NCBI GenBank assembly: GCA_016191645.1
Contig: JACPVQ010000218.1
Location: 1-42,000 of the forward strand
Direction: 5' to 3'
From: Candidatus Solibacter usitatus
GTDB lineage: Bacteria; Acidobacteriota; Terriglobia; Bryobacterales; Bryobacteraceae
Length of the DNA: 42,000 nt
Shown here one piece after another: positions 16,195 to 24,054 of the stretch; the first letter of the stretch is position 1, and each line of letters opens with the position of its first letter. Both the position numbers and the translations under genes were made by a program. The notes beneath the pieces were generated by a model. It searched no databases, had not been told where the DNA came from, and saw only the letters and a program-made list of their open reading frames with translations.

Positions 16195-16423
16195 AACGGG
16201 CACTAATCCCAGCGGTGTAATGGCCGCTAGTCCCGCGAGCACATTGGGTGGCGAAGCATAGCTACCCCATAAGGACAAAAAAATGACACTAGCGGCCAGC
16301 GACAAACGTTGAGCCGGGAAAAACAAGACCAGGTCGAGATCAAAGTTTCCATCAATTCCTACACCTCCCCCGAGTAGCGAATAAATGAGAACCATTCAGG
16401 TTCCACTACAAAAGGAGAGGGTA
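16195..16423 (+). promoter_or_regulatory. Structured 5' leader of paralogue B with two competing folds
   Basis: TGGCCGCTAGT (16221-16231) is perfectly complementary to ACTAGCGGCCA (16288-16298), an 11-bp long-range stem. It encloses a second hairpin, TGGGTGGC (16245-16252) with GCTACCCCA (16261-16269), which has one bulge. The 5' strand of the long stem can instead form a local hairpin, AGCGG (16211-16215) with CCGCT (16224-16228), so the two states exclude each other. The leader ends in AAAAGGAGAGGG before the ATG. I looked for known riboswitch cores such as the c-di-GMP-I motif and did not find one. Confidence 0.5.
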
Positions 16424-18445
16424 ATGTCAGCATTCAAAACGTTCATTGTGGCTTTGGCGGCGTTCGCGCTTATTTCGGCGGGAGCTTTCGCTCAAGTTGT
16501 ACCACCAATCACATGCAGCACAACGGGCCAGCCGCTCACCATGCGCAGCGAAGGGTTAGCAGAACAGGCGGGCGACGTGGTAATGAATTGCACGGGCGGA
16601 GGTATCCCGCTTCCTGGAACTCCACTGCCGCAAATCAACATATCCATCACGCTCAGCGTGAACATCACCAGCCGTTTCATGGCAGATCCCATCACCGAGG
16701 CGCTGCTGTTTATCGACGATCCGCAACCGGCAACGCCCGGCGGGCTGAATGGCGCGCAAAGTCCTTGCGCTCCCGGGGCAGGCAGCACCGTTTGCGCTCC
16801 GCTAGTGGCAGGCCCGGTTTTTACGGGGACAGCGCTCGATGGTAAAGGCGCAATCATCAACATCTTTCAGGGCGTCCGCCAGAACGACAACACCATCGTC
16901 TTTCTAGCGGTTCCAGTCAGCGCTCCTGGAGTTGGCGGAAACCGTGTTTTCCGCATAAAGAATATCCGCGCCGCCGTCGCCGGGTCCACCGCGACGAACG
17001 GGCAGATCTTCGCGTTCCTCTCCATCCAGAACCCACCGGCCAACCTGTTGTTGAACACCAGCACGGTAAACGTGGGGTTTGTGCAGCAGGGGGTGACCTT
17101 TACGCTACGGTCGCAGACGGGCGGCGGTTTCAGCAGCACTACCGCGCGCGTCTTCAACTTCATTTGCGATTCCGTGAACGCGGGTTTGGCAGGGTCTAAC
17201 TCCGCCGGGTATGGCGGAAGCGGATCGGTATACGGCCGCGCATACCAGGGACGATTCAGGGAAGCGTACGCAGCTTCGTGGAAGGTTCGCGACGTTGTCA
17301 ATGGGCTCACCGGGCCATTGACGGAGCCGACCGCGCTATCGGGAAACCAGAACGTGCCACAGAGCAACAATGGTCTGGATCCAACCGTTGTGAATTTCAT
17401 CGTTGTGGAGTCCGGTTTCTACAACATTAACTTCCCGGCGACAAACGGTCTAAACCGCGCGGGAAGAGCTGACCACGGAACCAGACTTAGAATGCAGTTC
17501 AACAACGTCCAGACGAACATGGCAACCTACGTCAGCGTGCATGCGCTATCGTCGGCGGCCTTCATAAACAACAACGGATCGTCGCAATCGAGCGGTGGTG
17601 GAGAAACAACTGCCGCCGCCGCCGCGTATGCGGTAGCATCCAATTCGGCCGGCTCCAACATTTCCACAGGCACAACCCTGCTGTTTCCCACTAGCGGTGC
17701 GGAGCAGGTGTTGGGTGGAAACGTAGCCAAGTACCCCGCCGGGGCCACGCCCGGCATGGTGCAAGTTGGGGTCAGCGGCGGGACGGGCTCCATTACGTGG
17801 GAGGTGTTCGGACAAACTCCGAATGACATCGACATGGTGAGCTTTGCCGTTGCTCACGCGTATCTTTCCTCCGGCAACCCCAGCGTAGGGACGATGACCG
17901 TCAGCGGCAGCTTCGCTCCCGTCGGCGGCGGCAACACGATGAGTTCGTCGGCGTCCATCCCGCGTTTTGCGGATCAATCGACGCCATCGAACGGCGCAAG
18001 CATCAGCCCTTGCCGTTCGAACCTGCTGTTCCCGTTCGTAACGAATCAGGTTGGGTTTGACACCGGCATCGCGATCTCAAACACATCCCAGGATCCGTTT
18101 GGAACCGCGCCTCAAACCGGCACCTGTACGCTCAACTACTATGGCGGAACGGTGGGTGGAGGGGCGGCTCCGGCGGCGCAGACGACGACGTCCGCGCTCA
18201 ACGGCGGCCAGCACATGACGTTGACGCTTTCTTCGGGAGGCACTTTTGGAATTGCGGCGACACCCGGGTTCCAAGGCTACATCATCGCTCAGTGCAACTT
18301 CCGTTACGCCCATGGCTTCGCCTTCATCAGCGACGTGGGGGCACAGAAGTTGTCGCACGGCTACCTCGCTCTGGTGATGGATACCAGCGGCGTCGGAGAC
18401 GGGACGAATCGAACTGGAGTCGCTGGCGAAGTTCTCGGCGAATAG
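16424..18445 (+). CDS. Secreted acidobacterial protein, tandem paralogue B, unknown function
   Basis: 673 residues from the ATG at 16424, chosen because AAAGGAGAGGG lies just upstream and the signal peptide AFKTFIVALAAFALISAGAF then starts properly. An earlier in-frame ATG at 16385 would add 13 polar residues. The mature part follows paralogue A along its whole length, with the same order of landmarks (PLTMRSEGLAEQAGDV, DPITEALLFIDDPQP, NIFQGVRQND, NGLNRAGRADHGTRLR, QSSGGGET, PFVTNQVGFDTGIAISNT, GFQGYIIAQC, HGFAFISDVGAQKLSHGYLA). The middle region (around QTGGGFSS to YAASWKVRDV) is the most divergent. It has its own promoter candidate, leader and terminator. Function is unknown. The duplication with separate regulation suggests alternative versions of one surface component. 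Confidence 0.85.
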   Translation: MSAFKTFIVALAAFALISAGAFAQVVPPITCSTTGQPLTMRSEGLAEQAGDVVMNCTGGGIPLPGTPLPQINISITLSVNITSRFMADPITEALLFIDDPQPATPGGLNGAQSPCAPGAGSTVCAPLVAGPVFTGTALDGKGAIINIFQGVRQNDNTIVFLAVPVSAPGVGGNRVFRIKNIRAAVAGSTATNGQIFAFLSIQNPPANLLLNTSTVNVGFVQQGVTFTLRSQTGGGFSSTTARVFNFICDSVNAGLAGSNSAGYGGSGSVYGRAYQGRFREAYAASWKVRDVVNGLTGPLTEPTALSGNQNVPQSNNGLDPTVVNFIVVESGFYNINFPATNGLNRAGRADHGTRLRMQFNNVQTNMATYVSVHALSSAAFINNNGSSQSSGGGETTAAAAAYAVASNSAGSNISTGTTLLFPTSGAEQVLGGNVAKYPAGATPGMVQVGVSGGTGSITWEVFGQTPNDIDMVSFAVAHAYLSSGNPSVGTMTVSGSFAPVGGGNTMSSSASIPRFADQSTPSNGASISPCRSNLLFPFVTNQVGFDTGIAISNTSQDPFGTAPQTGTCTLNYYGGTVGGGAAPAAQTTTSALNGGQHMTLTLSSGGTFGIAATPGFQGYIIAQCNFRYAHGFAFISDVGAQKLSHGYLALVMDTSGVGDGTNRTGVAGEVLGE

Positions 18446-18465
18446 TTACACCGGCAAGCAGTAAA

Positions 18466-18500
18466 GAAAGGGGCGGGCGAAAACCCGCCCCTTTTCCTTT
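18466..18500. terminator. Bidirectional terminator between paralogue B and the glycosyltransferase
   Basis: AAAGGGGCGGG (18467-18477) pairs perfectly with CCCGCCCCTTT (18484-18494) around the loop CGAAAA. T-rich sequence follows on the + strand, and on the - strand the stem is followed by TTTCTTTAC. It lies between two convergent genes and can serve both. Confidence 0.88.
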
Positions 18501-20184
18501 ATTTGACGTAGCGGGATATTTCGATGCAAGGCCGGCCGCGAGAATCGGGTACCAGCTCCAGCACTTCCCTACGGTAGCCAAAGGCGGCGGAAAGAGTACG
18601 CAGATGCGCGTTGACTTGCGGAAAATTCTGACGGTCGTCGGTATTGCTCACAAAGATGGCGTTCGGAAAGCCCAGTATGACACCGGCCTCTGCCCGCTCC
18701 TCAGGTGTCGGATCTGGGCGCATGAGCGGACCTGTGGCAATGCGCAGTGGCAGCTCCCCTTTGGTCAGCAGGCGAGTGTTATCGTACAGTCCCCAATCGG
18801 TTAGGAAAATGTGCTCCACATCGTAGGCGGGCAATCGCTTGGCCAGCGAGAAGATCGCATTTGTCCAAGGTCCAGGTCCACCATTGCGTGCAGCTTTTTC
18901 CCAATAGGTCCGGCTCACCAAAAGGTTTGAAGCGCATAGCAGAGCGCATACCGAAATCAAAAAAGGTAGGGCGGCGCGCCCCAGCCGGTCGCTTGCGGCT
19001 GAAGCGGCAATGGCGATGAGAATCAACGGAAAAGGCCATAGCAGAAGAGTGTGGTGCGAGCCCGCGCCGGCGCCCCTGGTGATCAGCATTTGAACCCAGG
19101 CCACCGACATTGTGATCACGCAAAATAGCACCGCGCGCCGGTAAGTAGTAAACAAAAGAAAGGGAGCGAGGCATAACGCGGTAATCAAGGCGTACCAATT
19201 GAGATTGCGATGATGTTCACCCAGAAGACGCGGAGGAACGGTGTTTGGGGAGTTAGGGCTATCTTCCTCCACCAGGAATCGAAAGAACGCGCTTCCATCG
19301 ACCGTTCCCCGCAACACATGCACCTTTTGCGCCAGATCGTCCGTCGAGAAGCTGGTGTTGGCGCGAAAAGTTTCGAGCGGCTTGCTGTAGTTGTAAAACA
19401 CCAGTGGGGACGCACCCAGCAGAAAAAATAATCCCAGTACGGTGATGCGCCACAACGAGATAAACCGCTTTATCTGTGGTAGCAGGCAGACGGAAGCGAG
19501 GGCGCATCCGGACAACATCCAGAGAAACAGGGCCTTATCCCAGCAGCCGAGGCCGAGAAGGAATGCGCCTGCCGCCAGAAATCGAGTTTGAGATGCCTGG
19601 TAGGCCCTCACAAAGAAGGCCAATGCCGCAATTAGGCAAACGTGTTGGATGGCGACCGGGCCCCAATCCATTGTCGTTGCCATCATATAACTGGGATCGG
19701 TGGCAAGCAGAGCGGTGCCGAAGAGGGCGACGCGGCGGCCCGCGATGCGGGTGAGAAGGCTGTAAGAGGCTAGAATGCTGATCACTCCCAACAGAATGGG
19801 AGGGATGCGTAATGAGTAGACGGAAGGGTCCCAGATGAAGAATATTGGAACGTAGAGCCAGGTTTTGGCCGCGCCAAGGTAACTCATGATCATGATGGGA
19901 ATTTCGGTCTCGGCAAGGGGAACCGCGAAAAAGCTCCAACCATCTTTGAACATCGGCCCGGTGAAGATGGCTTCGTCCAACTGAATTCCTAGCAGGGGAG
20001 CAATGGTCAAGCCAATGATACTAAAGAGAATACAAAAGGCGGCCACTGCCGCCCCGGTCAACCTGGAAGGGTGAGGTAAATGGATCAATCTAAGAGTATA
20101 CCGCCTGCAGCGAATTGCGCCAGGGCACTTCTGACGCACCCAACTGTCCAAAAGGGGCAGAGAATAATGGTGCGGAACAGGCAC
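18499..20184 (-). CDS. Polytopic membrane glycosyltransferase, GT39/ArnT-like
   Basis: Up to 561 residues, with around ten membrane helices and a soluble C-terminal domain ending CIEISRYVK. The first periplasmic loop carries the acidic pair typical of GT39/PMT_2 enzymes (GIQLDEAIFTGP), followed by helices such as IPPILLGVISILASYSLLT and a loop GTALLATDPSYMMATTMDWG. Such enzymes transfer a sugar from a polyprenyl-phosphate carrier to protein or lipid on the outer face of the inner membrane. The acceptor cannot be told here. The start is uncertain: GTG at 20184 gives a 32-residue polar extension without a good ribosome site, while TTG at 20088 is preceded by TATACT six bases upstream and could start a leaderless message. 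It is convergent with the secreted paralogues, which could be acceptors, though nothing proves it. Confidence 0.78.
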   Translation of the reverse strand: MPVPHHYSLPLLDSWVRQKCPGAIRCRRYTLRLIHLPHPSRLTGAAVAAFCILFSIIGLTIAPLLGIQLDEAIFTGPMFKDGWSFFAVPLAETEIPIMIMSYLGAAKTWLYVPIFFIWDPSVYSLRIPPILLGVISILASYSLLTRIAGRRVALFGTALLATDPSYMMATTMDWGPVAIQHVCLIAALAFFVRAYQASQTRFLAAGAFLLGLGCWDKALFLWMLSGCALASVCLLPQIKRFISLWRITVLGLFFLLGASPLVFYNYSKPLETFRANTSFSTDDLAQKVHVLRGTVDGSAFFRFLVEEDSPNSPNTVPPRLLGEHHRNLNWYALITALCLAPFLLFTTYRRAVLFCVITMSVAWVQMLITRGAGAGSHHTLLLWPFPLILIAIAASAASDRLGRAALPFLISVCALLCASNLLVSRTYWEKAARNGGPGPWTNAIFSLAKRLPAYDVEHIFLTDWGLYDNTRLLTKGELPLRIATGPLMRPDPTPEERAEAGVILGFPNAIFVSNTDDRQNFPQVNAHLRTLSAAFGYRREVLELVPDSRGRPCIEISRYVK

Positions 20185-20595
20185 TTTATAGGAGTGGCAA
20201 GAAATATTAACGTATCTTTAATGGATCTAGAGAGGGAAGCGCGAAACTTCCGTTCAAAAATGGCGTCTTATGTTTGCCGGGGCTATTGTGGAGGACAAAA
20301 GCTGCCGATAGTAGATGCAATCCCTTGGCGGGACTAGGGGCAAAAAAAAGTTGGTAAGAATGGCAACCAAATTGCTCGGGTTGTGTTATACTCTGAGGAC
20401 ACCCGCCGTAGGGCAAAGAAGCTGGGCGACAAGTTACACGCCAAATCAGTCGGCTTTGTCACAAACCCTGAGTGATACGCTGTTAGGTTTTTGAAACTTT
20501 TTTGCGGCACTATCGTCTTACACGGTGTCAGTGGAGAGCAACATACAAAGAAAAAGAGAAGTCCCAAAAACAAAGGGACCTGAGGAGTGAAGGAA
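20185..20595. promoter_or_regulatory. Intergenic region with extended -10 promoter for the DksA-like gene
   Basis: About 410 bases without a supported gene. TG-T-TATACT (20384-20392) is an extended -10 element on the + strand, which would give a leader of almost 200 bases for the zinc-finger gene. GAGGAG at 20582-20587 is its ribosome site. TATAAA on the - strand (20185-20190) abuts the GTG candidate start of the glycosyltransferase. A 56-codon frame from 20167 is present but has no ribosome site or recognisable content. Confidence 0.45.
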
Positions 20596-20982
20596 ATGAC
20601 GAAAACAGAACTCAACAAATTTAAGGCTATCTTGGAGAAGAAACAAGCCGAACTCGAGACGGTGCTTCGTAACCGCGACGCAATCGCCATCGAGAAAAGT
20701 CCGGATGCCCTGGACGAAGTCCAGCACGCCGCTGAGCGTGAGTTGGCTATCCGCAATCTCGACCGCGAAAGCAATCTGCTGCGGAACGTGAGGGCCGCGC
20801 TGCGGCGCATTGAAGATGCGTCGTTCGGGGTTTGCATGCACTGCGAGGACGACATCAGTCCGAAAAGACTGGCCGCCGTGCCATGGGCGCCCTATTGCAT
20901 CAGTTGCCAGGAGATGGCTGACCGGAACCGTGAACAGTTCAACGGTCAGGATCTCTTTGAAGAACTGACACACGCCGCTTAA
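20596..20982 (+). CDS. DksA/TraR-family zinc-finger regulator
   Basis: 128 residues. N-terminal coiled coil (LNKFKAILEKKQAELETVL), a central acidic segment (SPDALDEVQHAAERE) in the place of the DksA tip, and a C4 zinc finger, CMHC then 17 residues then CISC, at about residues 79-102. DksA-type proteins bind the RNA polymerase secondary channel and tune promoters, often with ppGpp. The tip reads D-A-L-D-E-V rather than the D-x-x-D-x-A of E. coli DksA, so equivalent activity is not certain. The ATG at 20596 is preferred over GTG at 20587 because GAGGAG is eight bases upstream. A hairpin at 21000-21026 follows. Confidence 0.88.
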   Translation: MTKTELNKFKAILEKKQAELETVLRNRDAIAIEKSPDALDEVQHAAERELAIRNLDRESNLLRNVRAALRRIEDASFGVCMHCEDDISPKRLAAVPWAPYCISCQEMADRNREQFNGQDLFEELTHAA

Positions 20983-20999
20983 TCCCGGATTTCTCGAAT

Positions 21000-21044
21000 G
21001 GGCGCGGGGCAGTTTACTCCGCGCCCTTCGTGTCTGTACACGAA
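21000..21044 (+). terminator. Double hairpin after the DksA-like gene
   Basis: GGGCGCGG (21000-21007) pairs with CCGCGCCC (21019-21026), and immediately after it TTCGTGT (21027-21033) pairs with ACACGAA (21038-21044). The T-run is poor, so this may be a weak or factor-assisted terminator. Confidence 0.5.
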
Positions 21045-21050
21045 GCGTTC

Positions 21051-21056
21051 TACAAT
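21051..21056 (+). promoter_or_regulatory. -10 element placing the transcript start at the symporter ATG
   Basis: TACAAT ends six bases before the ATG at 21063, and no Shine-Dalgarno sequence is present. The expected +1 falls on the A of the start codon, which suggests a leaderless message. No clear -35. Confidence 0.4.
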
Positions 21057-21062
21057 GTTCGA

Positions 21063-22775
21063 ATGCTTCGTATTCAGCTTGCCGCCGTCGATTACGCGAT
21101 CCTGGGCATCTACCTGGTCTTCGTACTTGGCATTGGAATCGCGCTCAAGCGATTCATGAAAACCAGTTCCGACTTTTTTCTGTCGGGCCGTTCCATTCCG
21201 GCATGGATCACGGGGCTGGCATTTCTCTCCGCGAACCTCGGCGCGCAGGAAGTCATGGGGATGGCCGCGTCCGGGGCGAAGTACGGCATCGCGACGAGCC
21301 ATTTCTATTGGGTGGGCGCGATTCCAGCCATGGTGTTTGTGGGCGTCTTCATGATGCCTTTCTACTATGGCTCCCGCGCGCGGTCGGTGCCCGAGTATCT
21401 GAAGCTGCGCTTCGATGAGAAGACGCGCGGCTTCAACGCCATCTCCTTCGCCGTGATGACGGTGTTCTCCTCGGGCATCTCTCTGTACGCCATGGGAAGT
21501 CTTCTCTCGACGCTGTTGGGATGGGATTTTCGCGCGAGCATCCAACTATCGGCGTTGATTGTTCTCTGCTACATCCTGTTGGGTGGGCTTACTTCGGCAA
21601 TCTATAACGAAGTGCTGCAGTTCTTTCTGATCGTAGCCGGATTCCTGCCGCTGGTCTTTCTCGGTTTGAAAGATGCGGGCGGTTGGGGAAAGCTCACCGC
21701 GCGCCTGGGCCAAGTGGCGACTACGCAAGGGTACGGTCCCGAAGCACTCTCCAGTTCCTGGCGGCCGCTGGTCGCGACGAGCGCAAATCCGATGGGAATT
21801 GAATGGTTCGGGATGCTGATGGGGTTGGGATTCGTGCTGTCGTTTGGATATTGGTGCACGGACTTCCTAGTCGTGCAACGGGCGATGGCTGCGAACTCCA
21901 TGGCGGCGGCGCGGCGAACGCCTCTCATCGCGGCCTTCCCGAAAATGATGTTTCCCATGCTGGTGATCCTGCCCGGCATGATCGCGATTGCTCTAAACGG
22001 AACGCAAGGAGCGAACGGCTTCAACTTTCCATTGAAGGAAGACGGATCGTTGAATTTCGATATGACCATTCCGCTGATGCTCGGTCATTATTTCCCGCCG
22101 GGAATGCTGGGACTGGGACTGACGGCTCTGCTGGCATCGTTCATGTCGGGAATGGCCGGCAACGTGACCGCGTTCAATACGGTGTGGACGTATGACATCT
22201 ACCAGTCCTACATCAAACGCGACGCGTCGGACGGGCACTACTTGTGGATGGGTCGCATGGCGACCGTCTTCGGAATCGGGCTGTCCGTTGCGGCCGCTTA
22301 TCTGGCGATGCATTTCAATAACATCATGGACTTTCTGCAGCTGGTCTTTGCCTTCGTAAACGCGCCGCTCTTCGCCACGTTTTTATTAGGGATGTTTTGG
22401 AAACGCGCAACGGGGCATGGAGCATTCCTGGGATTGTTGATGGGGACGCTCGCGGCAGCCGCTCATCACGGGCTGACGATTCCAAAGGGCGCGGCGATTG
22501 GGATCAAAGGAGGATGGTTGGGGGCGGTCTCCACATATCCCAGCGAAATGGCACAGAACTTCTGGACGGCGATATGGGCTTGGTCAGCTTGCTTTGTGGT
22601 AACCATCGTCATCAGCATGATCACAGCGCCTCGCGCGGAGGCGGAACTCAAAGGGCTTGTGTATTCGTTGACGGAGCGGCCGCCTGAAGAAAACCTCGCA
22701 TGGTACAAACGGCCGGGTCCGCTGGGATGCATCATCCTGGGGCTGACGGCGCTGCTGAATGTGATCTTCTGGTAG
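21063..22775 (+). CDS. Sodium/solute symporter (SSS family), probably sugar
   Basis: 570 residues with about 13-14 membrane helices. SSS landmarks: DYAILGIYLVFVLGIGIALK at the start, FFLSGRSIPAWITGLAFLSA, then GGLTSAIYNEVLQFFLIVAG, and the conserved helix ending NVTAFNTVWTYDIYQSYI. The family imports sugars, amino acids or vitamins with sodium. The adjacent galactokinase suggests a galactose-type sugar. In the helix homologous to the sodium-site helix of vSGLT the sequence is SFMSGMAGNVTAFN, with fewer serines than in vSGLT, so ion coupling may differ. ATG at 21063 is chosen over GTG at 21030, which lies inside a hairpin. It is the first gene of a four-gene unit. Confidence 0.88.
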   Translation: MLRIQLAAVDYAILGIYLVFVLGIGIALKRFMKTSSDFFLSGRSIPAWITGLAFLSANLGAQEVMGMAASGAKYGIATSHFYWVGAIPAMVFVGVFMMPFYYGSRARSVPEYLKLRFDEKTRGFNAISFAVMTVFSSGISLYAMGSLLSTLLGWDFRASIQLSALIVLCYILLGGLTSAIYNEVLQFFLIVAGFLPLVFLGLKDAGGWGKLTARLGQVATTQGYGPEALSSSWRPLVATSANPMGIEWFGMLMGLGFVLSFGYWCTDFLVVQRAMAANSMAAARRTPLIAAFPKMMFPMLVILPGMIAIALNGTQGANGFNFPLKEDGSLNFDMTIPLMLGHYFPPGMLGLGLTALLASFMSGMAGNVTAFNTVWTYDIYQSYIKRDASDGHYLWMGRMATVFGIGLSVAAAYLAMHFNNIMDFLQLVFAFVNAPLFATFLLGMFWKRATGHGAFLGLLMGTLAAAAHHGLTIPKGAAIGIKGGWLGAVSTYPSEMAQNFWTAIWAWSACFVVTIVISMITAPRAEAELKGLVYSLTERPPEENLAWYKRPGPLGCIILGLTALLNVIFW

Positions 22776-22789
22776 GTGAGGAAATGGCA

Positions 22790-22981
22790 ATGGGACTGGA
22801 TCTGAGACTTCCAATCGGTTCGCTGCTGGCAATCATCGGCGTGATCCTGCTTGGCCAGGGCATCTTCGGCGACGCGGCGATTTATCAACGATCTTTGGGC
22901 ATCAACATCAACCTGATCTGGGGCGGCGTTCTGGCCGTTACCGGCGCGGGACTCGTCTTCGCCGCGCGCCGGCGCACGTGA
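22790..22981 (+). CDS. Small two-helix membrane protein
   Basis: 63 residues from the ATG at 22790 (GAGGA at 22778-22782, seven bases upstream). An ATG at 22784 would add two residues. Two membrane helices, LPIGSLLAIIGVILLGQGIF and LIWGGVLAVTGAGLVFAA, are joined by a short loop, with a basic end ARRRT. It is placed between the symporter and galactokinase, and its stop overlaps the galK GTG start (GTGA). It may be an accessory subunit of the symporter, which is inference from position. I do not recognise the family. Confidence 0.75.
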   Translation: MGLDLRLPIGSLLAIIGVILLGQGIFGDAAIYQRSLGININLIWGGVLAVTGAGLVFAARRRT

Positions 22982-24054
22982 CACCGAGAATCTTCCGCGC
23001 GCCTGGGCGCGTGAATCTAATCGGGGAGCACGTCGACTATAGCGAGGGTTTCGTCCTGCCCGCGGCGATCGATTTTGCTTCCACTGTGGCGATCACCCCG
23101 CGTCTGGACCGAAGGATCCACGTGCACTCGCGGCAGTTTGGCGAAGCCGTGGAATTCCCGCTGGAGAATCCTGGGGACTTCGAGTTCGGGCACTGGTCCT
23201 GTTATGTGCGGGGAGTGGCGGCGAAACTGGAAGAGGCCGGATGCGTTCTGATGGGGGCCGACCTCGCCATTGACAGCGATGTGCCGATGGGCGCGGGACT
23301 GAGTTCGTCGGCGGCGCTGGAAGTGTCCGTGGCTCTCGCTCTTGCGACTGTGTCCGGTTTTGTACTGCCGGGGTTGGAGCTGGCCCGCATTTGTCAAAGT
23401 GCGGAGCACGAGTATGCGAAGACTCGGTGCGGCATCATGGACCAGTTCATAGCTGTCAACGGAGTGGAGGGCCACGCACTGTTGCTGGATTGCCGTTCCA
23501 TGGAACACAAGTCTGTGCCGATTCCCCCTGCCGTTCGAATGATCGTTTGCAACACCATGGTGAAGCACCAGCTTGCCGCGTCCGAGTACAACAACCGCCG
23601 CAAAGATTGCGAAGAGGCGGCGCGCATCATCGGGGTGCGGTCGCTCCGCGATGCCCCAGAAATTCCGGACAACCTTTCTGGAAATCCGCGTCGTAGAGCG
23701 CAGCACGTCCTCGAGGAGATTGCACGTACGCGGGAAGCCGCCGCCGCGCTCATTTCCGGCGACCTCACCCAGTTCGGCTCGTTGATGAATGCGTCGCACG
23801 CTTCGCTGCGCGACTTGTTCGAGGTGAGTTGCGTAGAGCTGGATACAATGGTGGAGATCGCTCGGCGGCAACCGGGAGTCTACGGCGCGCGCATGACAGG
23901 CGGCGGGTTTGGAGGTTGCACCGTGAATCTGGTGGATGCCGGCGCTGTGCTTGGATTTCGCGAAACCGTGGAGCGCGAGTATTTCACATGCATGGGAATC
24001 AAACCGCAAATCTACGTCTCCGCAGCAGCGGCGGGAGCAAGGGAACTCACATGA
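22978..24054 (+). CDS. galK: Galactokinase
   Basis: 358 residues, cytoplasmic GHMP kinase that phosphorylates galactose at C1. All family motifs are present: APGRVNLIGEHVDYSEGF at the N-terminus (sugar binding), PMGAGLSSSAALE (ATP loop), TRCGIMDQF with the catalytic Asp, and GARMTGGGFGGC near the C-terminus. The GTG start overlaps the preceding small gene, and the stop overlaps the amidohydrolase start (ATGA), so translation is coupled. The signature GEHVDYSEG is that of galactokinase rather than other GHMP kinases. No galT or galE is seen in the window, so the rest of the Leloir pathway must lie elsewhere. Confidence 0.93.
   Translation: MTPRIFRAPGRVNLIGEHVDYSEGFVLPAAIDFASTVAITPRLDRRIHVHSRQFGEAVEFPLENPGDFEFGHWSCYVRGVAAKLEEAGCVLMGADLAIDSDVPMGAGLSSSAALEVSVALALATVSGFVLPGLELARICQSAEHEYAKTRCGIMDQFIAVNGVEGHALLLDCRSMEHKSVPIPPAVRMIVCNTMVKHQLAASEYNNRRKDCEEAARIIGVRSLRDAPEIPDNLSGNPRRRAQHVLEEIARTREAAAALISGDLTQFGSLMNASHASLRDLFEVSCVELDTMVEIARRQPGVYGARMTGGGFGGCTVNLVDAGAVLGFRETVEREYFTCMGIKPQIYVSAAAAGARELT

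Noticed and set aside
16195-16423. c-di-GMP-I (GEMM) riboswitch in the leader of paralogue B
   Set aside because: The conserved GCAAACC and GACGCAAAGCC-type segments are not present, so the leader is listed as unidentified structure instead.
20080-20337. Small + strand frame in the region before the DksA-like gene
   Set aside because: No ribosome site, no conserved features, and it overlaps the start of the glycosyltransferase on the other strand.
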